Positions 1-5,167 of a stretch of DNA of 8,782 bases are shown here, piece after piece. The notes beneath the pieces are model-generated. The model was not told where the DNA came from. It was given only the letters and a program-made list of their open reading frames with translations, and did no database searches. Source of the DNA: JBBQQK01 sp038216025 (lineage in GTDB: Bacteria; Patescibacteriota; UBA1384; XYA2-FULL-43-10; 1-14-0-10-43-13). Numbering within the stretch: position 1 is the first letter of the stretch; every line of letters begins with the position of its first letter. The stretch spans positions 1 through 8,782 of the forward strand of contig JBBQQK010000044.1 of assembly GCA_038216025.1 (NCBI GenBank), in the 5' to 3' direction. The position numbers and the translations under genes are program-made.

Positions 1-34
1 AGGGGGAAGGCTGGGATCCAAGATAGAGAGCTCC

Positions 35-60
35 AAAAAATCCCCAGACGGGGATTTTTT
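35..60. terminator. Bidirectional intrinsic terminator
   Basis: An 11-bp perfect stem (AAAAAATCCCC pairing with GGGGATTTTTT) closes a 4-base loop AGAC. The A-run on one side and the T-run on the other give a U-tract in both directions. It lies 36 bases past the uvrA stop codon on the minus strand, so it should end the uvrA transcript. It could equally end a plus-strand gene entering from left of the window. Structure is read directly from sequence; function is inferred. Confidence 0.9.
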
Positions 61-96
61 AGTAATAAAACTAGTTGAATTTTGAAACTAATGGCT

Positions 97-2925
97 CTAT
101 TTCAAATATTTCTTCAAGTAATTTCCGGTGAAAGAATTCTCAACTTTAGCAATCTCCTCCGGTGTGCCTGTTGCCACTATTTCACCGCCATGAAAACCAG
201 CATCCGGACCGAGATCAATAACATGGTCAGATGACTTAATAACATCAAGATTGTGCTCGATCACTAAAACTGTATTTCCCTTATCAACAAGTGCGCTTAA
301 TACCTTTAAAAGTCGAGAAACATCATCTATATGCAAGCCCGTTGTAGGCTCATCTAAAATGTATAAAGTTTTACCTGTTCCACGATGGGCAAGTTCGGTA
401 GCCAATTTCACCCTTTGCGCTTCACCACCGGAGAGTGTCGTTGCCGGTTGGCCCAGTTTGATATAGCCCAAGCCGACATCAGCTAAAACAGAAAGTCGAT
501 GATGAACCATTGGTATATTTTTGAAGAAACCGGCAGCTTTCTCTACGGTCATATTGAGAACATCTGAAATGTTTTTTCCTTTATAAAGAACCTCAAGCGC
601 TTCTTGGTTATATCTTTTGCCTTTGCACTCCTCGCAAATAATATAAACATCAGGCAAAAAGTGCATTTCAATCTTGAGCACTCCCTCGCCATGACATTTT
701 TCACAGCGGCCGCCCTTTACATTGAAAGAAAATCTACCTGATTTGTATCCCCGAATCTTTGCTTCGGGCATTGTGGCAAATAACTCTCTAATCACAGTAA
801 AGACACCGGTATAAGTCGCGGGGTTGGATCTTGGGGACTTGCCAATTGGGGACTGGTCTATACTGATGACTTTGTCAATATTTGACAAGCCTTCGATCGA
901 GTCGTGATTACCTGGCTCATCTTTTGCCCGGTAAAATTTTTTAGCCAAAGCCTTAGCCAAAATATCATTGATCAAAGTTGATTTTCCTGAACCGGAGACG
1001 CCCGTTACGCAGGTAAATGTATTCAAAGGAATCTTTACACTAACGTTTTTAAGGTTATTTTCTTTGGCCCCTCTGATTTCGATATGGTCTCCGGAGCCTG
1101 TTCGTCTGATTTTAGGGATAGCTATTTTTTTCTTGCCAGAAAGGTACTGACCTGTGATTGAGTCTGGACATTTTTTTACTTCTTCGGGCGTTCCTGCGCA
1201 AACCACATTCCCACCATGCTCTCCTGCACCTGGACCGATATCTATTATATAATCAGCATTCATCATAGTTTCTTCATCGTGCTCAACGACAATCACCGAA
1301 TTTCCCATATTTCGCAATCGAATTAAAGTTGACAACAATTTATCGTTATCTCTTTGATGAAGTCCTACAGACGGCTCATCTAATATATAGAGAACTCCCA
1401 TCAGCCCTGAACCAATCTGTGTTGCCAAACGAATTCTTTGAGCCTCTCCGCCAGCCAACGTTGCGGAATTGCGGTCAATCGTGAGATAGGACAAGCCAAC
1501 ATCCATCAAAAAATTTAATCTTTGACTAATTTCTTTAACAATCTGATTAGCAATTTGTTTTTGCTCATCATTCAATTTACCAGGCAAATCAGCGAAGAAT
1601 TTAACTGAGTCCTCGATCGTCATCCTTGAAACATCAGCGATATTCTTGTCTGAAACCAATACACTGAGAGTCTCTTTCCTCAATCTGGCTCCACCGCATG
1701 ACGGACAGGTCTTAACGACCATATATTTTTCAATTTCACGCCGAATATAATCGGAAGCGGTTTCTTTGTATCTTCTTTGTAAATTTGGTATTACACCTTC
1801 ATATTTTGTTTCGTAACCGCCTCGAACATTATAGGATTCTTCGCCTGTTCCGTATAAAATCACACGAAGAGCATCTTTACTTAGTTTGGATACCGGAATA
1901 TCTAGGTCCACCTTATACTTTTCAGCAGCAGCTTCCATGATGGCAAAATACCACGTAGAGTTGGCAGCACTTCTAATCCAAGGGCGGATAGCACCTTCGT
2001 TAATCGTCAATTTTGTATTAGGCAAAACTAATTTAGGATCAATTTCCTGCTTAAAACCAAGCCCCTGGCAAATAGGGCAAGCACCATGCGGAGAATTGAA
2101 AGAAAAACTTCTTGGAGCGATTTCCGATAGAGAAATACCGCAATCAGGACATGAAAATTTTTCTGAATAGGTAGTATCGCTTTTAGATTCGAAATCAAAC
2201 ACTGTCACCAAGCCATTGCTCAAATTCAACGATTTCTCTATAGAATCATATAATCTGGCCTTAGTTGATTCATCAATATTACCAGGCTCAAGAAGTATCC
2301 TGTCAACAACTATTTCAATGGAATGTTTTTTTTGTCGATCAAGCTCCTTTGCCTCAGCCTCTTCCAGATCCATAATAATGCTATTAACTCTTACTCTGCC
2401 GTAACCGGATTTCAGAATTTTGGCAAAAATATCTTTATGTTCGCCTTTCTTATCGGTTACCTGTGGTGACAATATAGCGATCCGGCGAGTAGCTACGGTT
2501 TTTAGCACAACCTGATCAACAATCTGGCCTACCGTTTGTTTTGTGACCGGTTTGCCACATTTTGGGCAATGCATTATTCCGGCTCTAGCGAACAATAAAC
2601 GTAAATAATCATATATTTCGGTCACAGTGCCAACGGTCGATCGAGGATTTCGGGAAGTAGATTTTTGATCGATAGATATAGCAGGCGATAGCCCCTCAAT
2701 ATAGTCTACATCTGGTTTTTCCATAACTCCTAAAAACTGACGGGCGTACGATGATAGTGATTCTACATATCTTCTCTGGCCTTCTGCATAAATAGTATCA
2801 AAAGCCAAAGATGACTTGCCTGATCCTGATAGTCCGGTTATAACAACTAATTTGTCCCTTGGAATATCAAGCGTCACATTTTTTAAATTATGTTCTCTCG
2901 CCCCAACAATATGTATTTTATCCAT
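97..2925 (-). CDS. uvrA: UvrA, excinuclease ABC subunit A
   Basis: UvrA is the ATP-driven damage sensor of nucleotide excision repair; it loads UvrB on lesions in the cytoplasm. The 942-residue product has the full family layout: Walker A GLSGSGKS at about 31-38, a first zinc module (CPDC then CPIC, about 257-280), signature LAGGEAQR near 488, Walker B ILDEPSVGLH, a second Walker A GVSGSGKST near 640, a second zinc module (CEKC then CEEC, about 738-765), signature LSGGEAQR and ILDEPTTGLH. The open frame continues 13 codons upstream to 2964, but the ATG at 2925 is preferred: it yields MDKIHIVGAREHNL, which matches the usual UvrA N-terminus and places Walker A as in E. coli, and AGGA (2932-2935) sits 6 bases before it. 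The two upstream ATGs have no Shine-Dalgarno. The first signature has Ala where Ser is usual. The gene is monocistronic here, with its own promoter and terminator. No LexA-like box was seen. Confidence 0.97.
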   Translation of the reverse strand: MDKIHIVGAREHNLKNVTLDIPRDKLVVITGLSGSGKSSLAFDTIYAEGQRRYVESLSSYARQFLGVMEKPDVDYIEGLSPAISIDQKSTSRNPRSTVGTVTEIYDYLRLLFARAGIMHCPKCGKPVTKQTVGQIVDQVVLKTVATRRIAILSPQVTDKKGEHKDIFAKILKSGYGRVRVNSIIMDLEEAEAKELDRQKKHSIEIVVDRILLEPGNIDESTKARLYDSIEKSLNLSNGLVTVFDFESKSDTTYSEKFSCPDCGISLSEIAPRSFSFNSPHGACPICQGLGFKQEIDPKLVLPNTKLTINEGAIRPWIRSAANSTWYFAIMEAAAEKYKVDLDIPVSKLSKDALRVILYGTGEESYNVRGGYETKYEGVIPNLQRRYKETASDYIRREIEKYMVVKTCPSCGGARLRKETLSVLVSDKNIADVSRMTIEDSVKFFADLPGKLNDEQKQIANQIVKEISQRLNFLMDVGLSYLTIDRNSATLAGGEAQRIRLATQIGSGLMGVLYILDEPSVGLHQRDNDKLLSTLIRLRNMGNSVIVVEHDEETMMNADYIIDIGPGAGEHGGNVVCAGTPEEVKKCPDSITGQYLSGKKKIAIPKIRRTGSGDHIEIRGAKENNLKNVSVKIPLNTFTCVTGVSGSGKSTLINDILAKALAKKFYRAKDEPGNHDSIEGLSNIDKVISIDQSPIGKSPRSNPATYTGVFTVIRELFATMPEAKIRGYKSGRFSFNVKGGRCEKCHGEGVLKIEMHFLPDVYIICEECKGKRYNQEALEVLYKGKNISDVLNMTVEKAAGFFKNIPMVHHRLSVLADVGLGYIKLGQPATTLSGGEAQRVKLATELAHRGTGKTLYILDEPTTGLHIDDVSRLLKVLSALVDKGNTVLVIEHNLDVIKSSDHVIDLGPDAGFHGGEIVATGTPEEIAKVENSFTGNYLKKYLK

Positions 2926-2940
2926 GTAATTTCCTGGCCG

Positions 2941-2965
2941 CATAAGACTAATCAAAAGTCTCATG
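2941..2965 (-). promoter_or_regulatory. Hairpin in uvrA 5' leader
   Basis: On the minus strand CATGAGACT and AGTCTTATG form a 9-bp stem (one G-U pair) around a 7-base loop. It lies between the predicted transcription start (about 2994) and the uvrA Shine-Dalgarno (2931-2935). Both upstream in-frame ATGs (2962-2964 and 2941-2943) fall inside its arms, which would hide them from ribosomes and favour the start at 2925. The pairing is visible; the effect is inference. Confidence 0.45.
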
Positions 2966-3000
2966 CTACAATTAGCAATTTTTTAAATTTTGTCTACGAA

Positions 3001-3029
3001 ATTATAACAAAATTTATATTATTTATCAA
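3001..3029 (-). promoter_or_regulatory. uvrA promoter (sigma-70 type, extended -10)
   Basis: On the minus strand TTGATA (3024-3029) and TATAAT (3001-3006) are separated by exactly 17 bases, and TGT directly precedes the -10, giving an extended -10 element. Only one base differs from the -35/-10 consensus that I can see. Transcription would begin near 2994, leaving a leader of about 69 bases before the start at 2925. It faces away from the bactofilin promoter without overlapping it. Confidence 0.78.
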
Positions 3030-3051
3030 CAATGATGTACGAGGTATTTAC

Positions 3052-3081
3052 TTGCAAATCAGTTGCATTAGAATATATAGT
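3052..3081 (+). promoter_or_regulatory. Candidate promoter of the bactofilin gene
   Basis: TTGCAA (3052-3057) is followed after 16 bases by TATATA (3074-3079), or after 18 bases by TATAGT (3076-3081). A start of transcription near 3087 would leave a short leader carrying AGGAG. It is the only plausible plus-strand promoter in the divergent spacer and may serve the genes downstream too, since no obvious promoter or GC-rich terminator is visible before 7820. Confidence 0.5.
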
Positions 3082-3111
3082 GAAAACTAAGTAAGCAAAT
3101 AGGAGAAAAAG

Positions 3112-3600
3112 ATGGAAAACAACGTTGACACCATTATTGGTGTAAATGTCTTGATAAAGGGGAATTTAAACAACAAGAATTCGGTTGAGATCAACGGCTC
3201 AGTCGAAGGCGAAGTAAGAAGCGATGACCACATAGATGTAGGCCAGACAGCTAAAATTTCGGGGCCGGTAACCGCCAAAACTATTGTGATCTCCGGACAA
3301 GTTAAAGGTATTGTCGAAGCAACAGAAAGACTTGAAATCAATCCGACTGGTGTAATTATTGGCGACATCAACGCAAAAAGTCTAATTATTCAACAAGGAG
3401 CAACGTTTATAGGCAAAAGCATTATGCCTAGCGACAATGTTAAAATCCCGTCTTCAAATAAAGAAGATAAAAAGGAAGTTACAACCGAAGCTGCCGCTAT
3501 TAAAGTTGAAAAAGAAGAGAAAAAAGAACTTGACGAAAAAGATAAAGTAGACGACAAAGAGATTATCGAAGATAAATTCGGTTTCTTCTCAAAGAAATAA
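3112..3600 (+). CDS. Bactofilin family protein
   Basis: Bactofilins polymerise without nucleotide into a right-handed beta-helix and act as membrane-associated scaffolds for envelope enzymes and shape determination. The 162-residue product shows the domain at about 7-105: repeated short beta strands such as VLIKGNL, VEINGSVEGEV, AKISGPV, IVISGQVKGIVEA, LEINPTGVIIGDI and LIIQQGATFIGKS, with the glycine and valine spacing of the fold. Residues 112-162 form a highly charged Lys/Glu/Asp tail, likely disordered, ending in the hydrophobic-aromatic patch FGFFSKK. The ATG at 3112 has AGGAG (3101-3105) 6 bases upstream. It is the first gene of a plus-strand series with two membrane-anchored cysteine peptidases, consistent with a scaffold for envelope proteins, though that link is inferred. 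No membrane segment is present. Confidence 0.92.
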   Translation: MENNVDTIIGVNVLIKGNLNNKNSVEINGSVEGEVRSDDHIDVGQTAKISGPVTAKTIVISGQVKGIVEATERLEINPTGVIIGDINAKSLIIQQGATFIGKSIMPSDNVKIPSSNKEDKKEVTTEAAAIKVEKEEKKELDEKDKVDDKEIIEDKFGFFSKK

Positions 3601-3686
3601 TTTTAGCTGAAAGCAAATGACTAAAAGCTTAACGCAACGATTAAAGAATTTTTTTAATCCTCAAGAGTTAAGCATTAAGGCTAAAA

Positions 3687-4457
3687 ATGTACTATTATAT
3701 TTTTGATATTAAAAAATGCAAGAAAAGATCTCAAGTAGAGTCTGTTAAGTCCTACTTGGGCGCTTTAGGTATTTCGGGAGAGTTCACCTATCCGACAGCT
3801 GCTTGTAGCGTCGAAGAGCTTGTGGATCTAGCCCTGGCAAGAGAATACTCAACTATTGTTGGAATTGGCGATGATGAAATTGCAAATATTATTGCCGGTA
3901 AGCTGGCAGGTCGGAAAGAGGCTATGGGGTTCATACCGCTTGAAATAACTCCAGCCCTAGCCAAACTTTTCGGTGTTGAAAGCTGGAAAGAAGCATGTGA
4001 GGCTCTAAGATTCAGAAAAATAAGCCAAATAAGACTAGGGAAGACTGCAAACAACAAAGCATTCTTAACCTACGCGTACCTTGGAATAAAATCTCCCATT
4101 GAAATCACTCTTGAACTGAAGGGGTATATAGTTCAAGCAAAAGTTAAGAATTTTGCCATCTGCAATTTTCATCCCGGAATACAAAAAATGGAAGAAGATT
4201 ACTTAGATATCATGTTCACCAGCGTGAGCAATGAAGGAGGCTCCATTTTAAATAAATTTTCCTCAATTTTGGGCAACAAACAGAAGGAAAATGGGCCCGA
4301 TTTTTCTCTGCTCAGGGGTAGATCACTAAGAATTTTTACAAAAACACCGCTTCCTTTAATATGCGGCAACACTGTCATTGCCAAGACTCCACAATTCTTT
4401 GAAAGCAGCGATGAATATCTTCGAATCATCACCGCTAAAAAAATAGATTTGAAATAA
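3687..4457 (+). CDS. Degenerate diacylglycerol kinase-like (DAGK_cat/YegS-type) protein
   Basis: A 256-residue protein, probably cytoplasmic. Its layout follows the lipid/diacylglycerol kinase fold: an alpha/beta N-terminal half and a beta-rich C-terminal half. The segment VGIGDDEIANIIAGKL (58-73) lines up without gaps on the nucleotide-binding VxGGDGTxNEV segment of the family, and GFIPLEITPALAKLFGV (81-97) lines up on GIIPLGTGNDFARxLGI. The key motifs are changed: GGDGT reads IGDDE (60-64) and GTGND reads EITPA (86-90). The later DGxLD motif reads EDYLDI (170-175), and the place where a C-terminal DGE catalytic base is expected reads CGNT. The fold therefore looks retained while phosphotransfer is probably lost. 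AAGG (3677-3680) lies 6 bases before the ATG. It follows the bactofilin by 86 bases. The alignment is made by eye from family memory, and a remote or altered enzymatic activity cannot be excluded. Confidence 0.65.
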   Translation: MYYYIFDIKKCKKRSQVESVKSYLGALGISGEFTYPTAACSVEELVDLALAREYSTIVGIGDDEIANIIAGKLAGRKEAMGFIPLEITPALAKLFGVESWKEACEALRFRKISQIRLGKTANNKAFLTYAYLGIKSPIEITLELKGYIVQAKVKNFAICNFHPGIQKMEEDYLDIMFTSVSNEGGSILNKFSSILGNKQKENGPDFSLLRGRSLRIFTKTPLPLICGNTVIAKTPQFFESSDEYLRIITAKKIDLK

Positions 4458-4472
4458 TCAGTTAGGGTATTT

Positions 4473-4525
4473 ATATAAATTAATAAATCGATTAAAATAA
4501 TGATGGAGGATTTATTAATTTATAT
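4473..4525 (+). repeat. Perfect 17-bp inverted repeat (stem-loop) before the membrane-protein gene
   Basis: ATATAAATTAATAAATC (4473-4489) is the exact reverse complement of 4509-4525, with a 19-base loop. The stem is almost wholly A-T, with one G-C pair at the loop end. The loop (4490-4508) carries two ATG codons and the GGAG of a Shine-Dalgarno sequence. The right arm covers the region where translation of the next gene would begin. There is no downstream T-run, so it is not a standard terminator. It may be a translational control hairpin, an mRNA-processing structure or a DNA operator. Confidence 0.7.
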
Positions 4526-4535
4526 TGGTTTATAA
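4500..4535 (+). CDS. Possible 11-codon upstream ORF / leader peptide
   Basis: ATG at 4500 opens an 11-residue hydrophobic peptide (MMEDLLIYIGL) that stops at TAA 4533-4535, five bases before the TTG at 4541. Its start lies in the loop of the 17-bp hairpin and its body spans the right arm. Translating it would therefore open the hairpin and could deliver ribosomes to the TTG by reinitiation. There is no Shine-Dalgarno before the ATG. It may instead be the displaced N-terminus of the downstream gene after a one-base change, or chance. Confidence 0.25.
   Translation: MMEDLLIYIGL
4505..4510 (+). promoter_or_regulatory. Strong Shine-Dalgarno (GGAGGA) without a conventional start codon in frame
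   Basis: GGAGGA is among the best ribosome-binding sequences in the window. In the reading frame of the downstream membrane protein, the codons after it are TTT, ATT (4514), AAT, TTA. The first conventional start is TTG at 4541, about 30 bases away. ATT at 4514 is 4 bases past GGAGG, the same spacing seen at the infC ATA start. The motif overlaps the loop and stem of the inverted repeat. Confidence 0.5.
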
Positions 4536-4540
4536 TTTCA

Positions 4541-5167
4541 TTGGTTACTCTTTATATATTTCTCGCGAAAAAGCATTTAAGGCGAGAGATGGTTTTTGCT
4601 GGATTGCTGTCTTTGCCTCTATTGCTCATAAAACCGTTGATTTCTCCAAATCTGAAAGAAATATTTCATACTGAACAAGATTTTTTTATATTTTTTGCGC
4701 AAAGAGCCGTAATAGGTTTTTCTTTTGGCGCTCTGGCGTCAGCTGTTTATGAAAGTTTTTTCCACATGAAGATCACAAAGAAAAAACATACCGAACGATA
4801 TAAATTATTATTTTTACTGCTTGGCATTTTGGTGTCTCTTGTTTCTTACTTTTTTGGTTTAAGCTTAGCCATATCGTTAATCCTAGGCCTTGCGATCAAT
4901 ATTGCAATCGTAATAGCCATAAGATTCGATCTTATATGGGACTTAATATTCTCCGGTTTTTTTATGGGGCTTCTCTATCTTCTAATCTATCTCGTTATAT
5001 TCAGGATGGTTCCCTCCAACGCTACCAATCTTTGGTTTAGTGAAAACACTCTCGGTATTACCTTTTTAGGATTACCGGTTGAGGAGCTAGTCACTGTTAT
5101 TTTATTCGGTTCATTGTGGGGTCCAATATATGTGGCGATTAAAGGCTATAAAGAGAAAAGAAGTTAA
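4541..5167 (+). CDS. Polytopic membrane protein, lycopene cyclase-domain-like
   Basis: From TTG 4541 this is 208 residues and strongly hydrophobic. Membrane segments lie at about 18-32, 48-70, 88-106, 108-127, 133-154 and 172-200, with basic loops (KKHLRRE, KITKKKH) and a basic tail GYKEKRS. The segment FLGLPVEEL (175-183), preceded by LWFSENTLGI, resembles the PxEE motif of the lycopene cyclase domain found in CarR-type cyclases and in many uncharacterised Patescibacteria proteins. The match is weak, no carotenoid genes are nearby, and function is unknown. The start is uncertain. The frame is open back to 4496, and reading from ATT 4514 adds NLYWFIISL, which completes an N-terminal membrane helix cut short by the TTG start; that upstream region also holds GGAGGA. 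The coordinate given is the first conventional start codon. The 3' end overlaps the next gene by 38 bases, which suggests translational coupling. Confidence 0.75.
   Translation: MVTLYIFLAKKHLRREMVFAGLLSLPLLLIKPLISPNLKEIFHTEQDFFIFFAQRAVIGFSFGALASAVYESFFHMKITKKKHTERYKLLFLLLGILVSLVSYFFGLSLAISLILGLAINIAIVIAIRFDLIWDLIFSGFFMGLLYLLIYLVIFRMVPSNATNLWFSENTLGITFLGLPVEELVTVILFGSLWGPIYVAIKGYKEKRS

Noticed and set aside
3..26. Possible C-terminal end of a plus-strand gene (GEGWDPR then TAG) just before the terminator at 35-60.
   Set aside because: Only seven codons are visible, another frame is open just as far, and no family can be recognised; position before a terminator is suggestive but not enough.
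2926..2964. UvrA start at 2964 giving 955 residues.
   Set aside because: The added 13 residues match no UvrA N-terminus, lack a Shine-Dalgarno, and start inside a stem; 2925 has AGGA and family agreement.
3583..3659. A-T hairpins after the bactofilin (TTTCTT/AAGAAA and GATTAAA/TTTAATC) as terminators.
   Set aside because: Stems have almost no G-C pairs and no proper U-tract; such pairings are easy to find in A-T rich spacers.
3617..3706. 29-codon ORF between the bactofilin and kinase-like genes, overlapping the latter.
   Set aside because: No clear ribosome-binding site, no recognisable product and full overlap at its end with a better-supported start; probably chance, though a frameshifted N-terminus cannot be fully excluded.
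4531..4536. TATAAT as a -10 box giving a leaderless transcript of the membrane protein from TTG 4541.
   Set aside because: No -35 at suitable distance and no extended -10 TG in the right register; the hexamer is common in A-T rich DNA.
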